Positions 16,040 through 24,640 of a stretch of DNA of 64,000 nucleotides are shown here, one piece after another. A model generated the notes under the pieces. The model searched no databases. It was not told where the DNA came from and saw nothing but the letters and a program-made list of their open reading frames with translations. A program made the position numbers and the translations under genes. Source of the DNA: Kineosporia sp. NBRC 101731 (lineage in GTDB: Bacteria; Actinomycetota; Actinomycetes; Actinomycetales; Kineosporiaceae); the NCBI RefSeq assembly GCF_030269305.1, contig NZ_BSTC01000002.1:186001-250000 (forward strand). The letters run 5' to 3'. Position 1 is the first letter of the stretch. Each line of letters begins with the position of its first letter.

Positions 16040-16567
16040 CTAGGCTGTCCTCAGCGCGCGAGTGGTGTAATTGGCAGCCACGCAGGATTTAGGTTCCTGT
16101 GCCTTCGGGCGTGGGGGTTCGAGTCCCCCCTCGCGCACTTCAGTGGTGTGCGCCGGCTGCTGCGGGATGTCAGCCAGCAGTACGTCGGCGGACCACCGGC
16201 AGACCGGCAGACGCGAGACCGGTACCCGGGTCAGGGCCACGGTCGCGTCGTCGATCGTCCAGGCGGCGGCGCTGCCGGCCTTCCCTTCGGGCACCCGGAA
16301 CAGGCTTGTTCGAGGGAAGCGGACGGTAGCCCCATGAGTCGCCAGGAGCTTCAGATCGATCGGTGAGGTGTGACCGGCCACCACCGTGATCCGCTCGACA
16401 GTCTTCCACGCCGATCGATCATCAGCGCGTCGCCGTCGTGCGTGTAGGTCGGCGAAGAGGTCCGAGACCATCGCCGCGCCGACGGCGCTCCCGGACCGGT
16501 CGAAAGCCGACAGCCCGGGCGAGAACTGCTCGCCATACTGATGCTTCAGCTGCTCGGGGAGCGACAT
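16040..16567 (-). CDS. Hypothetical protein with doubtful 3' end running antisense across tRNA-Leu
   Basis: ATG 16567 is preceded by GAGGAGG at a good distance, so translation from here is likely. Codon use is GC-ending except for about 12 codons near 16400-16440; there a shifted frame (YTHDGDALMID) has far better codon use, suggesting a pair of compensating frameshifts or local decay. The last 33 residues (EGGLEPPRPKAQEPKSC...) are the antisense reading of the tRNA-Leu gene, and no stop occurs before it. The normal protein end is therefore probably lost or lies near 16142. No family is recognised. Best regarded as a decaying or mis-terminated gene. Confidence 0.35.
   Translation of the reverse strand: MSLPEQLKHQYGEQFSPGLSAFDRSGSAVGAAMVSDLFADLHARRRRADDRSAWKTVERITVVAGHTSPIDLKLLATHGATVRFPRTSLFRVPEGKAGSAAAWTIDDATVALTRVPVSRLPVCRWSADVLLADIPQQPAHTTEVREGGLEPPRPKAQEPKSCVAANYTTRALRTA
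16056..16138 (+). tRNA. tRNA-Leu (anticodon TAG)
   Basis: The acceptor arm GCGCGAG (16056-16062) pairs with CTCGCGC (16130-16136), followed by the discriminator A. The anticodon stem CAGGA/TCCTG encloses the loop TTTAGGT, giving anticodon TAG, which reads CUN leucine codons. The long variable arm (GCCTTCGGGC) is typical of class II tRNAs. The T arm is GGGGG-TTCGAGT-CCCCC. CCA is not encoded. Confidence 0.95.
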
Positions 16568-17020
16568 CGGTGGCCTCCTCGGACCCGGTCACGGTGGAGT
16601 TCGTTCGAAGGGCCGACGAAAGGCGCCGCTGAATGGTTGTTCTCGTAGCCGAGGAGCTTTCGCGGCTGCGCGACCGCATCGGACGTCCGTCGCTCGACCG
16701 CGCCCTGCGGATCCCGCAGGATCTCCGAGACCTCAGCTACGGGGTGCTCTTCCACGTACCGAAGCCCATGATGGCGCACTGCTTGACGGCCGGACCGGGC
16801 ACTCACGCCGCCAGGAACATCCGCTCCAGCGCCCCTGGACCAGGTCGTCGGCCCGGTAGGCATCTCGGCACACGGCCATCTACTCGAACGGGAGCCCCCC
16901 GTGGATCTCCCTCACCTCTCTCCTTCAGGCCGTCACACTTGCCCTGGGCCCGCGTCTCGCAGGGCGAGACCGCGGCATCCACCTCTTGAGCGTCGTGAAT
17001 TCGTCGCTTACTGTGGACGC
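16568..17020. other. Stretch without a supported gene, probable gene remnants
   Basis: About 450 bases between the hypothetical gene start at 16567 and the riboswitch. Short open frames exist on both strands but none has a convincing start, length or family match. A minus-strand fragment around 16600-16860 (GLRYVEEHPVAEVSEILRDPQG) looks protein-like and may be the remains of a gene. No integrase or attachment-site duplicate of the tRNA end was seen. Confidence 0.4.
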
Positions 17021-17140
17021 AGGTCATGAGTACCAGCGCATAGCCCCGGCTTGCTGGTCGGCAACCCTCCTCCGCGGTGGGGTGCTCCGGGTGAAGACCT
17101 GGCGGCAACCAGATGGTTCGCCGCAAGCGCGGACCCGTTT
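17021..17140 (+). promoter_or_regulatory. SAM-IV type S-adenosylmethionine riboswitch
   Basis: The sequence follows the SAM-IV layout. Helix P1 is CAGGTC (17021-17026) with GACCTG (17097-17102). The core TCATGAGTACCAGCG leads into the CCCCGGCTTGCTGGTCGGCAACC pattern, CCTCC, and GGGGTGCTCCGGGTGAAGACC. A further hairpin (GGCGGCAACC with GGTTCGCCGC) follows, as expected for the 3' extension of this class. It lies 34 bases before the start of the class V aminotransferase gene, so SAM binding should repress that gene. Confidence 0.85.
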
Positions 17141-17173
17141 TGCACCCGGGTCCCAGACCCGAGGAGCACTGCC

Positions 17174-18721
17174 ATGTCCGCATCGTCGTCCTTCCGCAAC
17201 ACCCGGTACCGCCAGGCGAACCTGGGTGTCGCCACGCCGGCCGGTGGGATCTCCACCTTCACGCCGCCCGAGTCCGCCCGGGCCAGCGAGCCCACGACCA
17301 CGGAGAGCACCCTGCAGATCACCGGTCCCAGCACGAGTACGACGACCCCGCCGACCGCAGCTCGTCTCCCGATCGGCCCGCTGCTGCCGGTGGTGGGCGG
17401 CAACCTGGCCGCTCCCCTGGCCGGCAACGGCACCGGGGGCCGCACGGCGCGGGCGGTCAACCTCGACTACGCCGCGAGCGCCCCTGCGCTGCAGGCCGTG
17501 GCCGACCACGTGGCCGAGGTGCTGCCGTACTACGCGAGCGTGCACCGCGGCGCCGGGTACGCCTCGCAGGTGAGCACGGCGCTGTACGAGAGCGCTCGGC
17601 AGACGATCGGTGCCTTCGTGGGGGCCCGCCCGGGTGACCTGACCGTTTTCACCCGCAACACCACCGACGCCCTGAACCTGCTGGCCGGTGCGGTGCCGCA
17701 GGACGGTCCGGGGGCCGGCGAGGTGGTGGTGCTGGACGTCGAGCACCACGCCAACCTGCTGCCCTGGACCGCCCGCCGTCATCGCCTGATCCCGACCGCG
17801 AGCACGGTGGCCGAGACCGTCGCCACGCTGGAGGCCACGCTGGCCGAACGCCCGGCCGCGCTGGTCGCGGTGACCGGGTGTAGCAACGTGACCGGAGAGA
17901 TCCTGCCGATCGGCGAGATCGCCCGTATCGCCCACGCGCACGGCGCCCGTGTCGTGGTGGACGGCGCCCAGCTGGTGCCCCACCGCCGGGTCGACATCGC
18001 CGCGCTGGACGTGGACTACATCGCCTTCTCCGGTCACAAGATCTACGCGCCGTTCGGTTCCGGCGTGCTCATCGGCCGTTCCGACTGGCTCGACGCCGCG
18101 CAGCCGCACCTGGCCGGCGGAGGGGCCGTGCGCTCGGTCGACGCGCAGGGCCAGGCCGTGTGGACCACGGGGGTCGCCCGGCACGAGGGTGGTACCCCGA
18201 ACGTGCTCGGCGCCGCTGCCCTGGCCGCGGCCTGCCGGGCGATCGCCGATCTGCCCGAGGGCGCGGTCGAGGAGCACGAGGCGGCTCTGTCCGCGCGGCT
18301 TCTCGACGGTCTGCAGGCGATCCCGGGTGTGCGGGTGCTCCGCGCCTGGTCGGACAGCACCGACCGGGTCGGTGTGGTCGGCTTCACCGTCGAGGGTCAC
18401 GAGGCCGCGCGGGTGGCCGTCTACCTGTCGGCCGAGCACGGCGTCGGGGTGCGGGACGGCAAGTTCTGCGCCCACCCGCTGCTGAACCGTCTCGGTGTCA
18501 CCGGTGGTGCGTTGCGCGCCAGCCTGGGCCTGGGTTCCCGGAGCGACGACGTGGAGCGTCTGCTGCACGCCGTGCGCACCCTGGTCACCGAGGGGGAGAA
18601 GCTGCAGTACGAACAGATCGACGGAGCCTGGACGCCGGTGAACGACGACCGTCCGGCCCCGAGCTGGTCGACGTGGGGCGCTACCAACCCGGTCGACGGT
18701 ACCTCGGAGTGCGGTTTCTGA
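17174..18721 (+). CDS. PLP-dependent class V aminotransferase / cysteine-desulfurase-like enzyme under SAM riboswitch
   Basis: A 515-residue protein. ATG 17174 was chosen because GAGGAG lies eight bases upstream. The first ~90 residues are a Thr/Ser/Pro-rich extension, unusual for the family. The fold then begins at VNLDYAASAPALQAV and shows the family hallmarks SVHRGAGYAS, FTRNTTDALN, DVEHHANLLPW, VDGAQLVPHR and the PLP lysine K289 in FSGHKIYAPFGSGVLIG. The C-terminal part (GVGVRDGKFCAHPLL, then LRASLGLGSRSDDVERLL) is like cysteine desulfurases and isopenicillin-N-epimerase-like enzymes. SAM control suggests a role in methionine, cysteine or sulfur supply; the exact substrate is not visible. 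Confidence 0.85.
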   Translation: MSASSSFRNTRYRQANLGVATPAGGISTFTPPESARASEPTTTESTLQITGPSTSTTTPPTAARLPIGPLLPVVGGNLAAPLAGNGTGGRTARAVNLDYAASAPALQAVADHVAEVLPYYASVHRGAGYASQVSTALYESARQTIGAFVGARPGDLTVFTRNTTDALNLLAGAVPQDGPGAGEVVVLDVEHHANLLPWTARRHRLIPTASTVAETVATLEATLAERPAALVAVTGCSNVTGEILPIGEIARIAHAHGARVVVDGAQLVPHRRVDIAALDVDYIAFSGHKIYAPFGSGVLIGRSDWLDAAQPHLAGGGAVRSVDAQGQAVWTTGVARHEGGTPNVLGAAALAAACRAIADLPEGAVEEHEAALSARLLDGLQAIPGVRVLRAWSDSTDRVGVVGFTVEGHEAARVAVYLSAEHGVGVRDGKFCAHPLLNRLGVTGGALRASLGLGSRSDDVERLLHAVRTLVTEGEKLQYEQIDGAWTPVNDDRPAPSWSTWGATNPVDGTSECGF

Positions 18722-18736
18722 GGTGAAGAAGAGGGG

Positions 18737-20272
18737 TCACCGGACGGTCACGCTGACGGTGTGCCAGCCGGTGGCCCCGTCCGGCGCGGGCGGGGCCTCA
18801 TCGCCCGTCTGAACGGTGCCGTCGCCGTCCGTGGCCCGGACCTGGACCTGGTGTGACCCCTTCGGGGCGTCGTCCCAGGCGAAGTACCACTGGCGCCAGG
18901 TGTCGACGCTGTCCTCGGCCCCGAGGGTGGCCTTCTGCCAGACCCCACCGTCCACCCGGACCTCGACGCCGGTGATCCCGCGGTGCTCGGCCCAGGCGAT
19001 CCCGGCCAGGGTGACCGTTCCGGCGTCCACCTTCTCGCCGTTGACGGGTACGTCGATGCGGGACCCGGTCTTCACCGGGCCCCGCTCCGACCAGCCCCGC
19101 GGCGTCCAGTAGCCCTCGGCCCGGTCGAAGCGGGTGACCTCGAGGTCGACCACCCACTTGGTCGCGGAGACGTAGCCGTACAGCCCGGGCACGATCATGC
19201 GGACCGGGAAACCGTGTTCCAGCGGCAGCGGCTCGCCGTTCATGCCGATGGCCAGGATCGCGTCCCGGCCGTCGGTCAGGGTCTCGACCGGGGTCGACGC
19301 GGTCCAGCCGTCGGAGCTCGTGGAGAGCACCATGTCGGCGTCCTTGCTCACACCGGCCCGCTCGAGCAGAGGCTGGATCGGCAGGCCGATCCAGCGGGCG
19401 GTGCCGGTCAGGTCGCCACCGACCTCGTTGGACACACACATCAGGGTGAGATCCCGCTCGACCAGATCCCCGGCGATCAGTTCGGCCCAGGTCAGCGTGA
19501 CCTCCTGCTCGACCAGGCCGTGGATGCGCAGTGACCAGTCCTCGGCCTTCAGCAACGGCACGCTCAGAGCCGTGTCGATGCGGTAGAAGTCGTCGTTCGG
19601 GGTGAGGAACGGTTCCATCCCCTTGACCCCGACCTCGACGCCGCTGCGGAGAGCCGGTGCCGGATCGGCGGGCACGGGCAGCTCGAGCGCGTCGCGGGAG
19701 GCCGTCGCACCCCGCAGCCGGGCACCCAGCCAGTTGCCGAGGGTGCCGGTCGCGATGCCCACGGCGAGCACCGAACCCAGACCGATCACGGTGCGGCGCC
19801 CGGCGATCAACGAGGCCGCGGTGCCGGGCTCGGCCCGGCCCCACTCCCGGATCACGCCGACGAGGCGCTGCAGCACGAACATGCCCGCCGCCGCCCCGAT
19901 CAGGCTGGGCAGGGCTGCGAGCGCCGTGGACTCCGGCCGGGTGGCGGCTGCGAGCGCCGCGACGGCGCCGAGGGCGAGCACGAGCCAGGTGCCGGCCCGG
20001 CCGCGGAGGGCGAGGAGGCCGGCCAGGGCGCTGAGAAGGCCCGCGACCAGGTAGGCCACCGTCAGCAGGGCCACCTTGTCGTGGGTGCCGAACGTGCTGA
20101 CCGCGAAGTTCTTCAGCCAGGGCGGCACGTTGGCCACCACGACGTCGCCGAGGGCCACGATCGGGGCGGAGGAGGGCGAGACCAGGCCGGCGATCACCTG
20201 GGCCAGGCCGAGCGCGAACACACCGGAGGCCAGACCGGCGCCGGCTGCGAGTAGTCGTCTGTTGCTGTTCAT
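18737..20272 (-). CDS. Membrane-anchored sulfite-oxidase-family molybdopterin oxidoreductase
   Basis: A 511-residue protein. Four or more hydrophobic helices in residues 1-190 anchor it. The oxidoreductase domain starts at about 215 with NDDFYRIDTALSVP and has the Mo-ligating cysteine C279 in LMCVSNEVGGDLTGTARWIGLP. The C-terminal Ig-like dimerisation domain of the sulfite oxidase family follows (VPVNGEKVDAGTVTLAGIAWAEHRGITGVEVRVDGG). This domain order, with the membrane part in front, is common in Actinomycetota. It probably faces outward and reduces or oxidises a sulfur or other oxo compound with molybdenum cofactor; the electron partner is not encoded here. It is convergent with the SAM-regulated aminotransferase, 15 bases apart. 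Confidence 0.9.
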   Translation of the reverse strand: MNSNRRLLAAGAGLASGVFALGLAQVIAGLVSPSSAPIVALGDVVVANVPPWLKNFAVSTFGTHDKVALLTVAYLVAGLLSALAGLLALRGRAGTWLVLALGAVAALAAATRPESTALAALPSLIGAAAGMFVLQRLVGVIREWGRAEPGTAASLIAGRRTVIGLGSVLAVGIATGTLGNWLGARLRGATASRDALELPVPADPAPALRSGVEVGVKGMEPFLTPNDDFYRIDTALSVPLLKAEDWSLRIHGLVEQEVTLTWAELIAGDLVERDLTLMCVSNEVGGDLTGTARWIGLPIQPLLERAGVSKDADMVLSTSSDGWTASTPVETLTDGRDAILAIGMNGEPLPLEHGFPVRMIVPGLYGYVSATKWVVDLEVTRFDRAEGYWTPRGWSERGPVKTGSRIDVPVNGEKVDAGTVTLAGIAWAEHRGITGVEVRVDGGVWQKATLGAEDSVDTWRQWYFAWDDAPKGSHQVQVRATDGDGTVQTGDEAPPAPDGATGWHTVSVTVR

Positions 20273-20320
20273 CTCAAGAGGTGAGCTTGCCCGATCCAGC
20301 TGTGCAATGCCACGAAACAG

Positions 20321-20980
20321 TCAGCCGCCGGGCCGGACCAGCCCACTCTCGTAGGCCGTCACCACCGCCTGGGCCCGGTCGCGCAGACCGAGCTTGCTGA
20401 GGATGCGCCCGACGTGCGTCTTCACCGTCTGCTCCCCCAGCACCAGGTGGGCCGCGATCTCGGCGTTGGACAGGCCGCCGGCGATCAGGGTGAGCACCTC
20501 GGTCTCGCGGGGCGTCAGGGCGTTGAGTCGCACGGACGGACGCGGGTCACCGGGTCGGCGGGCGAACTCCTCGATCAGTCGCCGGGTCACGGTGGGCGCG
20601 AGCAGGCCCTCGCCCGCGGCGACCACGCGGACGGCCTGGACCAGTTCGTCGCTGCGGGCATCCTTGAGCAGGAATCCGCTGGCTCCCGCGCGTAACGCCT
20701 CGAACACGTAGTCGTCCAGGTCGAACGTGGTGAGGATGAGGACCTTCGGGTGCCGGTCACCGGGCAGCGCCATGATGCGGCGGGTCGCCTCGATGCCGTC
20801 GAGGTGGGGCATACGGACGTCCATCAGGACGACGTCGGGCAGCATCACCCTGGTCACGTGGACGGCTTCGAGTCCGTCGGCGGCGGCGCCGACGACGTCC
20901 AGGTCGGGTTGCGCCGCCAGCAGCGCGGAGAATCCCTCGCGCACCATGGCCTGATCGTCCACGACCACGATCCGTGTCAC
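20321..20980 (-). CDS. NarL/FixJ-family response regulator
   Basis: A 219-residue protein. The receiver domain spans 1-120 with the acidic pair D8-D9, phospho-acceptor D54 (VLMDVRMPHLDG), and the conserved Lys in FLLKDA. A LuxR-type helix-turn-helix lies at about 150-215 (LTPRETEVLTLIAGGLSNAEIAAHLVLGEQTVKTHVGRILSKLGLRDRAQAV). Its start overlaps the end of the histidine kinase gene by four bases (ATGA), so the pair is translationally coupled and almost certainly forms one signalling system. The nearest candidate targets are the molybdoenzyme downstream and the phospholipase-like operon upstream, by position only. Confidence 0.93.
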   Translation of the reverse strand: MTRIVVVDDQAMVREGFSALLAAQPDLDVVGAAADGLEAVHVTRVMLPDVVLMDVRMPHLDGIEATRRIMALPGDRHPKVLILTTFDLDDYVFEALRAGASGFLLKDARSDELVQAVRVVAAGEGLLAPTVTRRLIEEFARRPGDPRPSVRLNALTPRETEVLTLIAGGLSNAEIAAHLVLGEQTVKTHVGRILSKLGLRDRAQAVVTAYESGLVRPGG

Positions 20981-22134
20981 TGGTCCGGTGTCTCTTCCTG
21001 GTCGCTCTGGTCGCTGGGTAGATGCAACCGCACGACGAATCCGTTCGGCGTCGGTCCGACCTCAATTCTGCCCCCGGCGGCCGCGGCCCGTTCACGCATG
21101 CCGACGATGCCGTGCCCGGTCTCCGGGGGATCGCCGACGGGGCCAGGCTCTCCGCTGGTCACGGTCAGGGTGACGTCGTGTTCGCCGGCCCGGGCCTCCA
21201 GACGCACGGGGGCTCCCCCGGCATGCCGGGTGGCATTGGCCAGGGCCTCCTGAGCGATGCGAAAGGCGGCCAGGGACTGTCCTTCCCGGAGCCCTGCGAA
21301 GTCACCGGTGATATCGGCGTCGAGCTGGACCCCGGCCCGGCGGGTGCTCTCCACCAGCTCGGGCAGCAGGTGCAGGCCCGGCTGCGGAGCCTCCGGGGCC
21401 GAGGAGTCCTCCCGCCGCAGCACGTTCAGGAGTGACCGGGTCTCGACCAGCGCCTTGCGAGCGGTCTCGGCGACGGACAGCAACTCCTCGCGGGCGGCGT
21501 CGCCCAGGTCGGGCACCCGGTACTGCGCGGTCTCGGCCTGCACCACGACCAGGGACATGTGGTGGGCGACGATGTCGTGCAGGTCGCGGGCCAGCTGGGC
21601 GCGCTCCTCCAGCACCCGGCGGCGGGCCCGTTCCTCCTCGCTCACCTGGGTCTGGGCCTGCAGATCCCGGCGGGCCCGCAGAAGGCGGCCGGTCAGTATC
21701 CCGAACAGGGCGATGGCGCCGAGCCCGACCACCCAGCCGCTGCGGGCGTTCGGCTGCACCCCCCAGTAGAAGAGCGACGAGGTCAGGACCCAGGTCCCGA
21801 GGGCGTCCCGGACGGAGTGCTGGGCGGCCGTGGAGAACAGCAGCACGAAGATGATCAGGCCCTGCACGATGAGCCACTGCCAGGGTGCGTCGTTCAGCAC
21901 CGGCAGCGTGAACGCCAGGACGAAAGCCGTTGCCACACTGAACATCAGGGCGGGTAGCGGTCGGGCCACGACGAAGGCCAGGGGCGCGGCCACGATCAGC
22001 GCGACGAAGAACATCGGGCCGCGGCCCGTGGCGTGCAGGTCGTAAGTGGCCCCGGCGGAGCCGAAGGCGATCCAGAACATGGCGAAGGTGGCCACCAGCA
22101 CGACGGGTTCAGGCCAGAGGCGTCTCCACTGCAT
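20977..22134 (-). CDS. Two-component sensor histidine kinase (HPK7/DesK-NarX type)
   Basis: A 385-residue protein. About five hydrophobic helices in residues 5-150 form a membrane sensor with very short loops, so it probably senses the membrane itself or a lipophilic signal. The HisKA_3 dimerisation segment contains phospho-acceptor H186 in LARDLHDIVAHHMS. The ATPase domain has the N box (AFRIAQEALANATRHAGG) and G box (ETGHGIVGMRERAAAAGG). It transfers phosphate to the coupled NarL-type regulator. The divergent gene 188 bases away encodes a phospholipase-like protein, a possible link to membrane state. Confidence 0.92.
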   Translation of the reverse strand: MQWRRLWPEPVVLVATFAMFWIAFGSAGATYDLHATGRGPMFFVALIVAAPLAFVVARPLPALMFSVATAFVLAFTLPVLNDAPWQWLIVQGLIIFVLLFSTAAQHSVRDALGTWVLTSSLFYWGVQPNARSGWVVGLGAIALFGILTGRLLRARRDLQAQTQVSEEERARRRVLEERAQLARDLHDIVAHHMSLVVVQAETAQYRVPDLGDAAREELLSVAETARKALVETRSLLNVLRREDSSAPEAPQPGLHLLPELVESTRRAGVQLDADITGDFAGLREGQSLAAFRIAQEALANATRHAGGAPVRLEARAGEHDVTLTVTSGEPGPVGDPPETGHGIVGMRERAAAAGGRIEVGPTPNGFVVRLHLPSDQSDQEETPDQ

Positions 22135-22321
22135 GACCCGACCCTAGGTTCCCCCGCCCACCCCGTCGTCCCTCTGTGGAGTGACCCGTCGCAGGGGTGC
22201 ATCCCACCGCGGTAGGGGGCCCGATCTGGCTCCCCAGCACGACGATCCTGCCCACCCCGGATTCCTATCTTCGCCCTCTGCCCCGCTGCCGGACGGTCCG
22301 GCCGCGTGGCCCGGAGGAGCC

Positions 22322-22891
22322 GTGACTCAGCGAATTCTCGCTGTTCTGGCCGGTGCGCTGGTGGTTTTCGGCATCGGTGGCTGGGGTCGAACAGTGGACG
22401 TCGAGGGGCCCGGGCAGTCGGGCGCCACTGCGGCGGTGCGAACCCTGGGCACGCCGGACGAGGTGCTCCCCGTGGGGTTCGCGCCCCACCCGGGTGGGTG
22501 TTCCTCTCCCATCGGTGGTTCCCCGTACGGGTTCACCGACGCCTGTGTGGTGCACGACCAGGGCTACGACCTGCTGCGGTACGCCGACGACCGGGGTGCG
22601 GCGCTGGGGCCCTGGGCCCGCAAGGCGGTCGACGCGCAGTTCGCCCGGCAGACGATGGCCGGCTGCCACGACCCCGGCTGCCGGCTGATGGCCCGGCTCT
22701 ACAGCGGTGCGGTCCAGTTCAATTCCTGGCGACAGGGTTACGGGGTCCCTCGGCACGAGACGCCGTGGCAGCTGTTCGGGCCGGTCCTCGCCGGGCTGGC
22801 TGTCATGGCCGGGCTGCTGTCGCGGCGCGCGATACCCGGCCGCCTCCTCGTACCCGTTCGCGAGCACCACGGACAGCCGGCCACCCGATGA
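22322..22891 (+). CDS. Phospholipase A2-like protein with membrane segments
   Basis: A 189-residue protein. GTG 22322 is chosen because GGAGGAGC ends one base before it. A signal or anchor helix spans about residues 4-20. The core C60 (GGCSSP) ... F71-x3-C75-x2-H78-D79-x2-Y82 matches the prokaryotic phospholipase A2 site, where the His-Asp dyad and the cysteines flank the catalytic helix; the usual Arg before HD is Val here. A second hydrophobic helix lies near the C-terminus (about 153-170), unlike secreted streptomycete PLA2 enzymes, so this one is probably membrane tethered. It overlaps the following alpha/beta-hydrolase gene by four bases. Confidence 0.72.
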   Translation: MTQRILAVLAGALVVFGIGGWGRTVDVEGPGQSGATAAVRTLGTPDEVLPVGFAPHPGGCSSPIGGSPYGFTDACVVHDQGYDLLRYADDRGAALGPWARKAVDAQFARQTMAGCHDPGCRLMARLYSGAVQFNSWRQGYGVPRHETPWQLFGPVLAGLAVMAGLLSRRAIPGRLLVPVREHHGQPATR

Positions 22892-24036
22892 GGACCGTCA
22901 CCGCTGCCGCCCTGCTCGTCCTGGTCCTGCCGCCGCGCCTGCTGCCCCACCCACTGGCCGTGGACATCCTCATCGGCATGGTCGCCCTGGTGCTCGGGTA
23001 TGCCGCCGGAGCCCTGCTGGAACGACTGCCGCGGCTGGGCGCCCACCCTCGATCCGGACGCGTTCTCGCCCTGGGCCTGCTCGTCGTCGCCACACTACGC
23101 ACCGGTTCCCGGCTGGACACGCTGAACGCATCCCTCGGGATCGCCGGTGGTTCCACCCCTCATGCCGTTCTCGCGGTGCTCGGCTCGGTCCTGGGCGCCG
23201 CGGTCGTCCTCCTGACCGTCCGGTCGCTGCGGAAGCTGTCCGGACGACGACTGGCCGTGGTGCTCTGCCTGCCCGTGCTCGCCGGGGCCCTGGTCGCCGC
23301 GCGATCCTCCTCGGACGGTCGGGAAGGAGCCGAGTTCCTTTCCGGGGCGCGAAATTCCGCCGACATCACCGCGGTCACACACCGTCCGGCCACCTCTCCC
23401 CGGCGTATTTATGTGATGCGCGGTTCGGCCGGGACGGTGGCCGACCGCGTCCGTCAAGCAGTCGGTCAAACAGTCGACCGAACGGGAACCATCACCCCGA
23501 AGGCGATCCTCATCGTCGTCCCCACCGGGTCGGGCTGGGTGAACCAACGGATGACCGCGAGCCTGGAAGAGCTGTACGACGGCGACCTGACCACGGTGGC
23601 CGTGCAGTACGCGTCCTCACCGAGCTGGCTGGCGTTCCTGCGGGGAGGTGAGGGGGTGCGCGAGACGGCGGCGGAGCTGATCGGGCAGATGCGGTCCCGG
23701 ATCGACCGGCTGCCGGCCCGGCAGCGCCCCGATCTGCTGGTCTACGGCGAGAGCCTGGGGGCCTGGGGCGCCCTGCCCTGGCTGCATCAGGTGGACGCCG
23801 CGCTGCTGGTCGGAGTTCCGGGAGGTCATCAGGCCGTTGGACCCGGCCTGATGACGCTCAACCATGCCGACGACCCGGTTCCGGGCTGGCGACTACGGCT
23901 TTCCCCGGTGACGTTCTGGCGCTCGAACGCCGACGTGATCTCGTCGCAGAGCGTGCCGTTCGGTCACGGACACAGCTACGGCGGCCCGGAGACCGCCGCG
24001 GCCTGGTGCCAGGTGCTGATACTGCCTACGTGTTGA
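22888..24036 (+). CDS. Membrane alpha/beta-hydrolase (Abhydrolase_9-like family)
   Basis: A 382-residue protein. ATG 22888 overlaps the stop of the phospholipase-like gene (ATGA). Three or four hydrophobic helices in residues 1-140 form a membrane domain. A soluble alpha/beta-hydrolase domain follows with IYVMRGSAG, IVVPTGSGWVN and the nucleophile S289 in YGESLGAWGALPW; the His is probably in SQSVPFGHGHSY. Layout and motifs fit the actinobacterial 'alpha/beta-hydrolase family' (N-terminal membrane plus PF10081-like part). Substrates of that family are not established; coupling to a phospholipase-like gene suggests lipids. The 3' end overlaps rdgB by 11 bases in convergent orientation. Confidence 0.8.
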   Translation: MRTVTAAALLVLVLPPRLLPHPLAVDILIGMVALVLGYAAGALLERLPRLGAHPRSGRVLALGLLVVATLRTGSRLDTLNASLGIAGGSTPHAVLAVLGSVLGAAVVLLTVRSLRKLSGRRLAVVLCLPVLAGALVAARSSSDGREGAEFLSGARNSADITAVTHRPATSPRRIYVMRGSAGTVADRVRQAVGQTVDRTGTITPKAILIVVPTGSGWVNQRMTASLEELYDGDLTTVAVQYASSPSWLAFLRGGEGVRETAAELIGQMRSRIDRLPARQRPDLLVYGESLGAWGALPWLHQVDAALLVGVPGGHQAVGPGLMTLNHADDPVPGWRLRLSPVTFWRSNADVISSQSVPFGHGHSYGGPETAAAWCQVLILPTC

Positions 24037-24640
24037 GTAACTTCGACAGATCGGCCGCCAGCGACCGGAACGCGTGGCCCCGGTGACTGATGGCGTTCTT
24101 CTGCTCGGGGGTGATCTGCGCGCTGCTGAGGGTGTTGCCCTCCGGCTCGTCCGGCACGAAGATCGGGTCGTAACCGAAACCGCCCGCGCCCCGCGGTTCC
24201 CGGATCAGGTGACCCGGCATCGTGCCGTGCCAGACCTGCTCCGTGCCGTCGGGCAGGGCCAGGGCCGCCGCACAGGCGAAGTGGGCGCGGCGGTGCTCGT
24301 CCGGCACGTCGCCGAGCTGGGCGAGCAGCAGCTGCAGGTTGGCCAGGTCGTCGCCGTGCCGGCCGGACCAGCGGGCGCTGAACACGCCGGGCGCACCGCC
24401 GAGCACGTCCACGGCCAGACCGGAGTCGTCGGCGATCGCCGGCAGCTGGGTCGCCTGCGCCACCGCGTGCGCCTTGAGCAGCGCGTTGGCCGCGAAGGTG
24501 ACACCGGTCTCGACCACGTCGGCGACCTCCGGGAAGGAGTCCATGCCCAGCAACTCGGCCTCGACCCCCGCGTCGACGAGGATCTGCCGCAGTTCGGTCA
24601 CCTTGCCGGCGTTGTGCGTGGCCAGCACCAGGCGGGTCAC
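24026..24640 (-). CDS. rdgB: Non-canonical purine NTP pyrophosphatase (RdgB/HAM1)
   Basis: A 204-residue protein from GTG 24640, which overlaps the stop of rph by four bases (GTGA); the extra upstream residues have no family match. It opens with [19 protein letters not shown] and contains [24 protein letters not shown] and [17 protein letters not shown], the three signature blocks of the family. It ends with [14 protein letters not shown]. It removes ITP, dITP and XTP from the nucleotide pool. The order MBL-rph-rdgB is standard in Actinomycetota. Confidence 0.95.
   Translation of the reverse strand: MTRLVLATHNAGKVTELRQILVDAGVEAELLGMDSFPEVADVVETGVTFAANALLKAHAVAQATQLPAIADDSGLAVDVLGGAPGVFSARWSGRHGDDLANLQLLLAQLGDVPDEHRRAHFACAAALALPDGTEQVWHGTMPGHLIREPRGAGGFGYDPIFVPDEPEGNTLSSAQITPEQKNAISHRGHAFRSLAADLSKLLNT

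Noticed and set aside
17024-18568. Minus-strand frame opposite the class V aminotransferase
   Set aside because: It also covers the riboswitch on the other strand and shows only low-complexity composition.
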